Origin: Haloferax larsenii JCM 13917
GTDB lineage: Archaea; Halobacteriota; Halobacteria; Halobacteriales; Haloferacaceae
DNA length: 64,000 nucleotides
Reading direction: 5' to 3'
NCBI RefSeq assembly: GCF_000336955.1
Contig: NZ_AOLI01000021.1
Coordinates: forward strand, 61,576-125,575
Shown: positions 55,630 through 63,561 of the stretch, one piece after another
Layout of the letters: the number at the start of each line of letters is the position of its first letter
How positions within the stretch are numbered: position 1 is the stretch's first letter
Program-made: the position numbers and the translations under genes
The notes under the pieces: generated by a model
What the model was told of the DNA's origin: nothing
The model's database searches: none
Seen by the model: the letters and a program-made list of their open reading frames with translations, nothing else

Positions 55630-57057
55630 CTACATCGGCAGCACGCTGATTCCGACAGCGACCAGCACGCCGGTTCCGAGCAGCACCATCACGCAGTAAC
55701 CCATGATGTCGCGGACCGACAGGCCACTGATAGCGAGCAACGGAATCGCCCAGAAGGGCTGAATCATGTTGGTCCACGCGTCGCCCCACGCGGCGGCCAT
55801 CGCGACCCGCGGAATCGACGTTCCTGACGTCTTCGCGGCGGTGACGAGCGTCTCGCCGATGACCGCCCACTCGCCGCCGCCCGAGGGAACGAAGAAGTTC
55901 ACGAGACCGGCTGTGAAGAACGCAATCACCGGCAGCGCCCCTTCGGGCGAGACGGCGACCATCCCCTGTGCGATTTGCGTCGCTAGACTCACTGATTCGC
56001 CCGGCGCGTAGGCCATGATGCCCATGATACCTGCGTAGAAGGGGAACTGGAGGATGATGCCCCAGACGTTCTCGACGGCCTCGATAATGGACTCGACGTA
56101 GGCTTTGGGCGTTCCGTGGAGCGTCAGTCCGAGAAAGAGGAACGCAAAGTTGACGATGTTCAGATTGAGGTTGTTCCACGGCATCGTCCCGTTCGCAACT
56201 CCCTCGGCGAAGTAGAGACCGACCGCGACCAGCCCGGCCAGACCGATACCGACCGCAACGACTGTCGAGTGTTCGATGCGCGTCGCGAGCGTCGCGTCGG
56301 CACCGAGCGTCGCCGACGCGGTCGAACCGCCATCGGCCGCCGCATCCAGTTCTTCGGGGTCGATTGGCGTCTTCTTCGCGTCCGACTTCGGGTACATCAG
56401 CGCGAAGAGCGCCGGAAGGAAGAGGAACCCGACCGTGACGACGAGCACGAGATTCGCCACGGTGAATATCGTTCCGCCCGTCTCGAAGGTAGAACTGAGA
56501 ACACCGGCTTCGATGAGGAAGTTGCCGTCGGTGTTCAAAAGCAGCGGAATCGACCCCGCGAGGCCGCCGTGCCAGACGACGAACCCGGCGTACGCCCCCG
56601 CGACGACGATTGGGAAGTCGATGGTGCGGACTTCGGATGCAATCTTCCGGGCGAACAGGGCACCGACGACGAGACCAAGCCCCCAGTGGACGAACGACGC
56701 CGCCGCCGCCACGACAGGGACCATCGCGGCGGCACCGCGCTCGGAGTTCGGGACCCGAGCCAACCTGGTCAACAGCGCATCGACGTGTCGCGTCTGTGCG
56801 AGCGCGTAGCCGGTCATCAAGATGAGCGTCATCTGCATCCCGAACGAGAGCAGGTTCCAGAAGCCGCCGTACCACCCGTCGATGAGGAGGTTCTGGGCGT
56901 GGCCGACCATTCCGACCCCGTCTCCCGGGGCGACGAAGACCATCGCGAGCGCGTATGCGACACCCGTGAGGATGATTGCGAACAGGAACGCGTCGGGGAG
57001 GTATCGCTCGACGAGTTTCGAACTACTCTCTGCCGCTGACCTGATAACGTTCGACAT
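55630..57057 (-). CDS. short-chain fatty acid permease, AtoE family
   Basis: A 475-residue membrane protein with about twelve helices and the AtoE/TIGR00366 patterns: 'LPDAFLFAIILTGVAYALAM', 'FVHWGLGLVVGALFARKIA', 'GAYAGFVVWHGGLAGSIPL', and near the C-terminus 'NFFVPSGGGEWAVIG' and 'WGDAWTNMIQPFWAIPLLAI'. It would take up acetoacetate or short-chain fatty acids. The ATG at 57057 starts 'MSNVIRSAAESSSKLVERY'. The upstream frame is basic and not part of the protein. Convergent with tssA. Confidence 0.88.
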   Translation of the reverse strand: MSNVIRSAAESSSKLVERYLPDAFLFAIILTGVAYALAMVFVAPGDGVGMVGHAQNLLIDGWYGGFWNLLSFGMQMTLILMTGYALAQTRHVDALLTRLARVPNSERGAAAMVPVVAAAASFVHWGLGLVVGALFARKIASEVRTIDFPIVVAGAYAGFVVWHGGLAGSIPLLLNTDGNFLIEAGVLSSTFETGGTIFTVANLVLVVTVGFLFLPALFALMYPKSDAKKTPIDPEELDAAADGGSTASATLGADATLATRIEHSTVVAVGIGLAGLVAVGLYFAEGVANGTMPWNNLNLNIVNFAFLFLGLTLHGTPKAYVESIIEAVENVWGIILQFPFYAGIMGIMAYAPGESVSLATQIAQGMVAVSPEGALPVIAFFTAGLVNFFVPSGGGEWAVIGETLVTAAKTSGTSIPRVAMAAAWGDAWTNMIQPFWAIPLLAISGLSVRDIMGYCVMVLLGTGVLVAVGISVLPM

Positions 57058-57240
57058 GATACAGAATACCTCACGAATAAATGTCACATAATGTTTTATA
57101 TTCTGACCCATCGGCGGCCGTCGAAAGCCCGAGTCGGGCGACTGGGACAACACTACCACGGCTCCCGGGGCGTCACAGACCGCCTGCCGAACTCGCCGCC
57201 GCCGATGGGTACAAACCCGAAACGGCCGTACACCCAACAC

Positions 57241-57840
57241 ATGTCAGACCTCCTCGATACGCTCCGCGACGACCACGAGACACCGCTTTCCCGTCTCGGT
57301 TCCTCGAAAGCCCTCTACGCCGTCACCGGCGGCGAGATGGAGGGTGACGCGGTTCGCGCCGCGGCCGCCGCCGAGGCGGACGCCGCCGCCGACCTGTTCG
57401 ACTGGTGGGCCGACGACGAACCGAACGACGAGGCCGCCGCGCTGTTTTCGGACCTCGCCGACACCGCCCGCGAGCACGCCGACACCGTCGATTTCGAACC
57501 GTCGGGTGACGAACCGAACGTCTACGACGTGCTCTCGGAGTTCGAATCAACCGACGGCCGCCTCGGTGGCGCGCTCGCCCGCGCGCTTGTCTCGCTGAAG
57601 ACCGTCGAGCAGATGGTCGGCTTCTTCGTCGGCGACGCGGACCCGATGACTGCGAGCACCTTCCGCACGCTCAAATCCGACCTCAACGACCAACTCGACA
57701 CTATCGAAGACGCCATCGACGACCTCGTCGAGGACGAGGCTGTCGCCCGCGAGGCCGCCGATGCAGTGGTCGAAGCGGCCTACGACGAGTACGTCGAGAC
57801 GCTGGAAGGAATGGGAATCAAGCCGAAGAACGTCTGTTAA
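57241..57840 (+). CDS. acidic all-helical protein, possibly rubrerythrin/ferritin-like
   Basis: A 199-residue helical protein: 'DAVRAAAAAEADAAADLFDWWADDEPNDEAAALFSDLADTAREHADTV' and two further long helices. Such spacing resembles ferritin-like four-helix bundles, and haloarchaeal relatives are sometimes labelled rubrerythrin family. I do not see a full set of metal-ligand E-x-x-H pairs (only E..H in 'DTAREHAD'), and there is no rubredoxin domain, so metal binding is doubtful. The ATG at 57241 follows a spacer of about 180 bp from the divergent permease. Confidence 0.65.
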   Translation: MSDLLDTLRDDHETPLSRLGSSKALYAVTGGEMEGDAVRAAAAAEADAAADLFDWWADDEPNDEAAALFSDLADTAREHADTVDFEPSGDEPNVYDVLSEFESTDGRLGGALARALVSLKTVEQMVGFFVGDADPMTASTFRTLKSDLNDQLDTIEDAIDDLVEDEAVAREAADAVVEAAYDEYVETLEGMGIKPKNVC

Positions 57841-57843
57841 CCC

Positions 57844-57851
57844 ACTTTTTT
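57844..57851 (+). terminator. T-run after the helical protein gene
   Basis: A run of six T beginning 5 bp after the stop, followed at once by the hairpin-dense block. A good archaeal terminator. Confidence 0.6.
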
Positions 57852-57852
57852 A

Positions 57853-58087
57853 CTCCTCGGGGTCGCCGAAGGCGACCCACTCGGAGCAAAAACCTGGAGG
57901 AAAAAAGCCGCGACTCGGCCTTCGGCCTCATCGCGGTACAGCATTCTTGTAGTACCGCTCGGCCGACCCTCCGAAACTCCGTACTACCGGAGATTATGAT
58001 TCATCCTGACGGCCGTTGGCCGGTATCCGGCGACCGCGTGGTCTGCTAGGACTCGGTAGGTTGCCGGTTCACTCGCCGGAGGCGAGA
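57853..58087. other. hairpin-dense intergenic block, possible structured RNA or MITE-like element
   Basis: This 235-bp stretch holds several strong stem-loops: GGGTCGCC-gaa-GGCGACCC (57860-57878) with outer pairing CTCC/GGAG; CCGCGA-ctc-GGCC-ttc-GGCC-tca-TCGCGG (57908-57936); GTAGTAC (57949-57955) with GTACTAC (57981-57987); and CTCGCC-gga-GGCGAG (58072-58086). No convincing gene overlaps it. It resembles neither SRP RNA nor tRNA, and although ggaggaaa recalls an RNase P element the other conserved RNase P segments are absent. Strand is undetermined. Confidence 0.5.
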
Positions 58088-58146
58088 CGTGGGTGCGACC
58101 AATGGGAGCGCGATACGTTTTGGTCTTCTTTTGCCGAGGCTGACAA

Positions 58147-58187
58147 TGCCAACCCATCGCACAACGGTAGGCGTGCCAACCCATCGC
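58147..58187. repeat. 14-bp direct repeat beside an ORB-like site
   Basis: tgccaacccatcgc occurs at 58147-58160 and 58174-58187, a 27-bp period, and the second copy abuts the ORB-like site at 58188-58209. Confidence 0.75.
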
Positions 58188-58209
58188 GTTCCAGTCGAAA
58201 CGAAGGGGT
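58188..58209 (+). repeat. ORB-like site between convergent genes
   Basis: Contains ccagtcgaaacgaaggggt preceded by gtt, as good a match to the haloarchaeal ORB as those in the origin, 28 kb away from it. It lies in the spacer between the helical protein gene and the convergent gene at 58279-58548. Confidence 0.68.
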
Positions 58210-58214
58210 ATGTC

Positions 58215-58243
58215 TGCCGAGCGTCAGACGCTCGGCACGTTTT
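58215..58243 (+). terminator. perfect 10-bp hairpin followed by a T-run
   Basis: TGCCGAGCGT (58215-58224), loop CAG, ACGCTCGGCA (58228-58237), then cgtttt. It looks like an intrinsic terminator in plus direction, though such structures are not required in archaea. It begins 5 bp after the ORB-like site. Confidence 0.5.
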
Positions 58244-58278
58244 CACAGCGTTTCAGCCGCCGAAACCGGCGTTGTGTC

Positions 58279-58548
58279 TCAGACGCCCGGAACGTCTTTG
58301 CGGTATTCGAGTACTTCCTGTCGGGCCTCGCGCACCGTCTCGGCAACGTCGCCGTCGAGTTCCTCGGCGAGGTCGTGGAGCACAGTCATGTGGCGGGCGA
58401 GACGGCCGTGGTCCGGCCCTTGGTCACGGGTCGCGAGTTTCGCCAACTGGTCGGACTGCTCGTAGAGTTGTTCCTGTACGTCGCCGTCGGTCGCTTCGGC
58501 GGCTTCTTTGAGCAACTTGCTCGCGCGTTCGAGTTCCTCGCGTGTCAT
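58279..58548 (-). CDS. small helical protein, unknown function
   Basis: An 89-residue all-helical acidic protein beginning 'MTREELERASKLLKEAAEAT' with two amphipathic helices and 'GPDHGRLARHMTVLHDLAEEL' in the middle. Short helical proteins of this style are frequent in haloarchaea; I do not recall a function. It is divergent from uvrB with about 90 bp between starts. Confidence 0.68.
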   Translation of the reverse strand: MTREELERASKLLKEAAEATDGDVQEQLYEQSDQLAKLATRDQGPDHGRLARHMTVLHDLAEELDGDVAETVREARQEVLEYRKDVPGV

Positions 58549-58637
58549 GTCGTACTGTACGACCTAGCGGGGGAAAACGATTCCCACGGTGACAAGCACC
58601 GCCTCGCTCAAGTACGCCCCGACCCAACGTCGGAGCA

Positions 58638-60716
58638 ATGAGTGAGTCCGGTCCCCTGTCGGCCGACAGACCCGACGCAGAGCGCGACTTCCGTGTCGAT
58701 GCGCCCTTCGACCCGGCGGGCGACCAACCTGAGGCTATCGAGGCGTTGGCCCGCGGATTCCGTGGGGGTGCCGACGTCCAGACCCTGCTCGGTGTCACCG
58801 GTTCCGGCAAAACGAACACCGTGTCGTGGGTCGTCGAAGAGATACAGAAACCGACGCTCGTCCTCGCCCACAACAAGACGCTCGCCGCCCAACTGTACGA
58901 GGAGTTCAAGAACCTCTTTCCCGACAACGCGGTCGAGTACTTCGTCTCCTACTACGACTACTACCAACCCGAGGCCTACATCGAACAGACCGACACCTAC
59001 ATCGACAAGGACATGTCGATAAACGAGGAAATCGACCGCCTTCGGCACTCTGCGACGCGGTCGCTTCTCACCCGCGACGACGTCATCGTCGTGGCCTCTG
59101 TCTCGGCTATCTACGGGCTCGGTGACCCGGCGAACTACACCGATATGGCCCTACGCCTCGAAGTCGGCGAGCAAATCGACCGCGACGAACTCCTGCGGCA
59201 ACTCGTCGACCTGAACTACGAGCGCAACGACGTGGACTTCCGACAGGGGACGTTCCGCGTCCGCGGCGACACCGTCGAAGTCTATCCGATGTACGGCCGC
59301 TACGCCGTTCGCATCGAGTTCTGGGGCGACGAAATCGACCGCATGCTGAAACTCGACCCGCTGGAAGGCGAGGTCAAGTCCTCCGAACCGGCGGTGCTCG
59401 TCCACCCGGCGGAACACTACTCGATTCCCGAAGACCAACTGGAGGAAGCCATCTCGGAAATCGAGGCGCTGATGGAAGACCGCGTCCGCCACTTCCAGCG
59501 ACAGGGCGACCTCGTCGCCGCCCAGCGCATCGAAGAGCGCACCACCTTCGATATCGAGATGCTGCGCGAGACGGGCCACTGCTCGGGTATCGAGAACTAC
59601 TCGGTCCACCTCTCGGACCGCGAATCGGGCGACGCACCCTACACGCTCCTCGATTACTTCCCCGACGACTTCCTCACCGTCGTGGACGAATCGCACGTGA
59701 CGCTCCCGCAAATCAAGGGCCAGTATGCCGGTGACAAGTCCCGGAAGGACTCGCTGGTCGAAAACGGCTTCCGCCTGCCGACGGCCTACGACAACCGCCC
59801 GCTGACGTTCGAGGAGTTCGAAGAAAAGACCGGCAAGACGCTCTTCGTCTCCGCGACGCCCGGCGAGTACGAACGCGAGCACTCCGAGCAAATCGTCGAG
59901 CAAATCGTTCGCCCGACCCACCTCGTGGACCCGAAGGTCGAAGTCACCGAAGCGACCGGGCAGGTCGACGACCTGATGGCCCGCATCGACGAGCGAATCG
60001 ACCGCGACGAGCGCGTCCTCGTCACCACGCTCACGAAGCGGATGGCCGAAGACCTCACCGAGTACCTCGAAGAAGCGGGCGTCGACGTGGCGTACATGCA
60101 CGACGAGACCGACACCCTCGAACGCCACGAGCTCATTCGCTCGCTCCGCCTCGGCGACATCGACGTACTCGTTGGCATCAACCTCCTCCGTGAAGGGCTG
60201 GACATCCCCGAAGTCTCGCTCGTCGCCATCCTCGACGCCGACCAGCAGGGCTTCCTGCGCTCTGAAACCACGCTCGTCCAGACGATGGGCCGGGCCGCCC
60301 GCAACGTCAACGGCGAAGTCGTCCTCTACGCCGACGAGATGACCGACGCGATGGAGTCGGCTATCTCCGAGACGCAGCGTCGTCGTCGCATTCAGCAGGA
60401 ATTCAACGAGGAACACGGCCACACCCCGACGACAATCGACAAGGAAGTCGGCGAGACGAACCTCCCGGGGAGCAAGACCGACACCCGCGGCATCTCCGGC
60501 GACGGCCCCGAAGACGAAGACGAGGCCCGCGAGCAGATTGCCTTCCTCGAAGACCGGATGCAAGAGGCCGCAGACAACCTCGAATTCGAACTGGCGGCCG
60601 ACATCCGCGACCGGATTCACGACCTCCGCCGCGAGTTCGACCTCAAGTCGCTCGACGACGGTATCGAACCCGAGGTACCCGACGACGACAGCCTCACGCC
60701 CCCGGACGAGTTCTGA
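58638..60716 (+). CDS. uvrB: excinuclease ABC subunit B
   Basis: A 692-residue damage-verification helicase of nucleotide excision repair. Motifs: Walker A '[16 protein letters not shown]', the beta-hairpin that probes lesions '[17 protein letters not shown]', '[16 protein letters not shown]' (DESH), '[17 protein letters not shown]', '[14 protein letters not shown]' (motif VI), and a C-terminal UVR motif ('[27 protein letters not shown]') that meets UvrC. All are intact. A nudix gene follows 1 bp after its stop. Confidence 0.96.
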   Translation: MSESGPLSADRPDAERDFRVDAPFDPAGDQPEAIEALARGFRGGADVQTLLGVTGSGKTNTVSWVVEEIQKPTLVLAHNKTLAAQLYEEFKNLFPDNAVEYFVSYYDYYQPEAYIEQTDTYIDKDMSINEEIDRLRHSATRSLLTRDDVIVVASVSAIYGLGDPANYTDMALRLEVGEQIDRDELLRQLVDLNYERNDVDFRQGTFRVRGDTVEVYPMYGRYAVRIEFWGDEIDRMLKLDPLEGEVKSSEPAVLVHPAEHYSIPEDQLEEAISEIEALMEDRVRHFQRQGDLVAAQRIEERTTFDIEMLRETGHCSGIENYSVHLSDRESGDAPYTLLDYFPDDFLTVVDESHVTLPQIKGQYAGDKSRKDSLVENGFRLPTAYDNRPLTFEEFEEKTGKTLFVSATPGEYEREHSEQIVEQIVRPTHLVDPKVEVTEATGQVDDLMARIDERIDRDERVLVTTLTKRMAEDLTEYLEEAGVDVAYMHDETDTLERHELIRSLRLGDIDVLVGINLLREGLDIPEVSLVAILDADQQGFLRSETTLVQTMGRAARNVNGEVVLYADEMTDAMESAISETQRRRRIQQEFNEEHGHTPTTIDKEVGETNLPGSKTDTRGISGDGPEDEDEAREQIAFLEDRMQEAADNLEFELAADIRDRIHDLRREFDLKSLDDGIEPEVPDDDSLTPPDEF

Positions 60717-60717
60717 C

Positions 60718-61116
60718 GTGGCCATCGCCACCCCCACACTCACCTTCGCCGCTGGCGGCCTCCTCCGACGCGACGACGGTGCACTCTGCCTCGTTCACCG
60801 CCCGCGCTACGACGACTGGTCGCTCCCGAAAGGAAAGCTCGAACCCGGAGAGACGCTAGTCGAAACTGCCGTCCGAGAAGTCCGCGAGGAGACGGATTGC
60901 ACGGTCGACTGCGGGAGGTTCGCCGGGCGCTACGAGTACACAGTCGATGGCAGTCCCAAGGGCGTGTTCGTCTGGCATATGCGACTCGACGAGGAGCGTC
61001 CGTTCGTCTCCGACGACGAGGTGGACGCTCGCGCGTGGCTCCAGCCGACCGCAGCACTCGACCGATTGACGTACGAAAACGAGCGCGAACTCGTTCGACG
61101 AGCCGTCTTCGACTGA
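60718..61116 (+). CDS. NUDIX hydrolase
   Basis: A 132-residue nudix protein. The nudix box reads 'GKLEPGETLVETAVREVREETDC', matching Gx5Ex7REUxEExGU with the last Gly replaced. 'DDWSLPKGKLEPGE' and 'GVFVWHMRLDEE' fit MutT-like or diadenosine-polyphosphate hydrolases. The start is GTG at 60718, one base after the uvrB stop (TGAcGTG), so it is translationally coupled to uvrB and might sanitise damaged nucleotides. The actual substrate is unknown. Confidence 0.88.
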   Translation: MAIATPTLTFAAGGLLRRDDGALCLVHRPRYDDWSLPKGKLEPGETLVETAVREVREETDCTVDCGRFAGRYEYTVDGSPKGVFVWHMRLDEERPFVSDDEVDARAWLQPTAALDRLTYENERELVRRAVFD

Positions 61117-61528
61117 TACAGACTGTGGGTCGAAGCACACGTTGCCACCTTTTCGACGCGCGTCGGTGTGGGGACTGTACCCAAAACCTGTATCGTCATC
61201 AAGACTTATTACCCCGACCTCGCTATGCCACTTCCACCGTGACCCGCAACTCGGCGGACGAGCCCGTAGGACACGACGTACACCACCTCTTCCCGAAGGG
61301 AGGCATCACGTAGATGTTCCCGGTAGCGGCACGTTGGTCGCTCGACATCTCGGGTAACGACTTCACTCCGGCAGCGCCGGCGTGTAAGTCGGCCACTCCT
61401 TCGGACACGGTGGTCGGTCGCACGTGGTGCGACGACTCCGCTGACGATTCGGCATACGGCTCACTTCTATCGCGTCGCTCCAACAGAGCAGGCGCGAGCA
61501 ACACTGCGTAACTGACTCAACGAGAACC
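61117..61528. other. 412-bp spacer before the TauE permease
   Basis: Holds a TATA-like acttatta (61203-61210) and a short frame at 61239-61313. From 61314 to 61528 I see no further gene; frames there have poor haloarchaeal composition. It may be a long leader of the permease mRNA. Confidence 0.4.
61239..61313 (+). CDS. 24-residue His-containing peptide, possible leader
   Basis: A frame from GTG to TAG encodes a peptide with 'DEPVGHDVHHLFPKGGIT' at its end. The GTG lies about 29-36 bp downstream of the TATA-like acttatta, the right distance for a leaderless start. The short length makes chance occurrence possible. Confidence 0.3.
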   Translation: MTRNSADEPVGHDVHHLFPKGGIT

Positions 61529-62620
61529 ATGAGCACTCAGTCTCTCAGTCACGTCCAGAAGTCGTTCCTGAAGTATCAACACATCCTCGTGTTCATCGCA
61601 CCACTGCTGTTCCTCACCGCCGTGTTCACCATCGCGCCGACGCCGTCCGGCGCTGGCACGGACTACTGGCTGCAGTACTGGTGGTTGTTCCCGGTGTTCC
61701 TCACCGGTGCGACTATCGTGAACACGGTCGGCATCAGCGGGTCTGCGCTGTTCGTCCCGTTTCTCATCTTCATCTTCCCAATCTTCGCGAACCCCCTCGA
61801 ACCCGCGCAGTTGGTGAAGATTGGCCTCATCAGCGAAGCGTTCGGCCTGTCGAGTTCGGCCATCGCGTTCATCCAGTACGGACTCGTCGACCGGCGACTC
61901 GCGCTCACGCTCGTCGCAGGGTCCATCCCGTTCGTCGTCGGGGGCGCACTCCTCTCGTTCATTATCCCGGAGGTCGTCTTCCACGCGCTTCTCGGTATTG
62001 CGCTCCTCGCGGCGTCCTACCTGCTGTTCAACACCGACCTCGCCCACGAGGAACCCGGTTCCAGCACCAGTTCTAACTCGGACCACGCCACTGCCACCGA
62101 CGGCGGTGCAGTCTCCGACCTCCCGAACGACCCTGGCAAGCTGGGCCCCGCGGGCGTTCGGACGGCCGACGACGGAACTGTCACCCGTGTCGACCGCGAA
62201 GGCGACGACTATCGCTACACGCGCGGTGGCTACCTCCGTCGCTTCGCCAACTACAGCGTCGGCGGCACCTTCCAGGGACTCGCCGGATTCGGCGTCGGTG
62301 AACTCGGCATCATCTCGATGCTCAGCACGAAAGTTCCCGTTCGCGTCGCTATCGGCACGAACCACATCGTGGTCGCGCTGACCGCCATTCTGGCGTCGCT
62401 CGTCCACGTCTTCGGCGGCGGTCTCGTCGGCGGGCACTCGCTGTCGCTCGCCAGCACGCACTGGAACATGGTCGTCTTCACCGTCCCCGCGACGGTCCTC
62501 GGCGGCCAAATCGCCCCGTACGTCTCGAACGCACTCGAAACTGAGACCATCAAGAACTTCGTCGGCGTCCTCTTCGCCATCATCTCGCTGGCGCTGTTCC
62601 TGATGGCTGCCGGGTTCTAA
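61529..62620 (+). CDS. TauE/SafE family membrane permease
   Basis: A 363-residue protein with about eight helices in two halves. The first half has 'NTVGISGSALFVPFLIFIFP' and the second 'QGLAGFGVGELGIISMLSTKVPVRVAIGTNHIVV', the paired family motifs. A hydrophilic acidic loop (about residues 175-235) joins them. These proteins export or import sulfite, sulfonates or organic acids; the substrate here is unknown. It is unusually far from its possible promoter. Confidence 0.86.
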   Translation: MSTQSLSHVQKSFLKYQHILVFIAPLLFLTAVFTIAPTPSGAGTDYWLQYWWLFPVFLTGATIVNTVGISGSALFVPFLIFIFPIFANPLEPAQLVKIGLISEAFGLSSSAIAFIQYGLVDRRLALTLVAGSIPFVVGGALLSFIIPEVVFHALLGIALLAASYLLFNTDLAHEEPGSSTSSNSDHATATDGGAVSDLPNDPGKLGPAGVRTADDGTVTRVDREGDDYRYTRGGYLRRFANYSVGGTFQGLAGFGVGELGIISMLSTKVPVRVAIGTNHIVVALTAILASLVHVFGGGLVGGHSLSLASTHWNMVVFTVPATVLGGQIAPYVSNALETETIKNFVGVLFAIISLALFLMAAGF

Positions 62621-62694
62621 GCGTCACAAACACTTTTCCAACACACTCGGAATCACCCAAACCGACTAACTACCCGTAGCTCTGCCTTCGACAC

Positions 62695-63132
62695 ATGTAC
62701 GAACACATCCTCCTGCCGACCGACGGAAGCGACGCATCGAGCGCTGCAATCGAACACGCCGCATCACTCGCCGAGACGCTGGGCGCGACCGTCCACGTCC
62801 TCTCTGTCGCCGACTCCCGCAATCGGTTCGAGAGCCCGTCCGGCGGCATCGCGCCCGACGTGTGGCGCGAGTCAGAACTCGACCGCGCCGAGAAGGCGGT
62901 CGAGGCGGCGGCCGACGCGCTCCCGGACGACGTCGCAGTCGAGCGCGTCGTCCAGGAAGGCATCCCGCATTCGGTTATCACCGAGTACGCGGCCGACACC
63001 GACGTTGACGCGGTGGTCATGGGGACCCACGGCCGAACGGGTATCGACCACTACCTCATCGGGAGTGTTGCCGAGCGCGTCGTCAGGTCGTCTCCCGTCC
63101 CGGTGATGACGGTCCGCGCTGACGAAGAATAG
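62695..63132 (+). CDS. universal stress protein (UspA family)
   Basis: A 145-residue Usp domain protein: N-terminal 'MYEHILLPTDGSDASSAAIEHA' and the ATP-binding loop 'VVMGTHGRTGIDHYLIGSVAERVVRSSPVPVMTV' (G-x2-G-x9-G-S type). It should bind ATP. Monocistronic, 74 bp after the TauE permease, and possibly co-regulated with it. An inverted repeat ttctca/tgagaa (about 63171-63192) follows the gene. Confidence 0.92.
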   Translation: MYEHILLPTDGSDASSAAIEHAASLAETLGATVHVLSVADSRNRFESPSGGIAPDVWRESELDRAEKAVEAAADALPDDVAVERVVQEGIPHSVITEYAADTDVDAVVMGTHGRTGIDHYLIGSVAERVVRSSPVPVMTVRADEE

Positions 63133-63231
63133 CTGGATTCGGCGCCGACCCACCAACCAAGCGTTCTCAACTCTTCTTCTGAGAATAGGGTTCAGTACGC
63201 TATCTTTTGACCATCGGTAGTCGGAACTGCA

Positions 63232-63348
63232 GTGACGAGTTGGTACGGCACGACCGACTCGTGGAAGTCCGTGCTTCTGTACGCAGTATTGACGTTTGGC
63301 AGTTCGTTTACGCTGTTCGTCTATCTGTTCGCCAGAACGACTGCTTGA
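63232..63348 (+). CDS. 38-residue single-helix membrane peptide
   Basis: A GTG-initiated frame encoding 'VTSWYGTTDSWKSVLLYAVL' followed by the rest of one transmembrane helix and 'FARTTA'. The in-frame stop at 63208-63210 limits the start to this GTG. Codon choice is more AT-tolerant than in neighbouring genes. It precedes another small membrane protein by 17 bp on the same strand. Confidence 0.45.
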   Translation: MTSWYGTTDSWKSVLLYAVLTFGSSFTLFVYLFARTTA

Positions 63349-63365
63349 TGACAATTGGTTGCTAA

Positions 63366-63560
63366 ATGGGACGTACGTTGATCTCTCTGGTCTCCAAGAA
63401 AACGAAGCTAATTATCGTCGGCTTAGTGACGGCGTCCCTCTTTCGAGCGATGGACTCACAGCCTCCCTTTTCGAATAACTGGATTCTTCTCGGAATCACG
63501 GGAATACTCAGTAGCGCATATCTCTGGAAGGTCTATCGTGAGTACCAGTCGGTGCCCTGA
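63366..63560 (+). CDS. 64-residue two-helix membrane protein
   Basis: A small protein with two hydrophobic stretches ('TKLIIVGLVTASLF' and 'WILLGITGILSSAYLW') and a basic N-terminus 'MGRTLISLVSKKTKL', so it has positive-inside topology. Unlike most of the window it has few acidic residues and AT-richer codons, which hints at recent acquisition. It converges with the SPFH gene, the stops nearly touching. Confidence 0.55.
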   Translation: MGRTLISLVSKKTKLIIVGLVTASLFRAMDSQPPFSNNWILLGITGILSSAYLWKVYREYQSVP

Positions 63561-63561
63561 A

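Noticed and set aside
57895..57910. Resemblance to an RNase P RNA element
   Set aside because: Only ggaggaaa matches; the other universally conserved RNase P regions are not found nearby.
61314..61511. A 65-residue plus-strand frame before the TauE permease
   Set aside because: Its composition is unlike the window's proteins, it has no start signals and overlaps an equally weak minus-strand frame.
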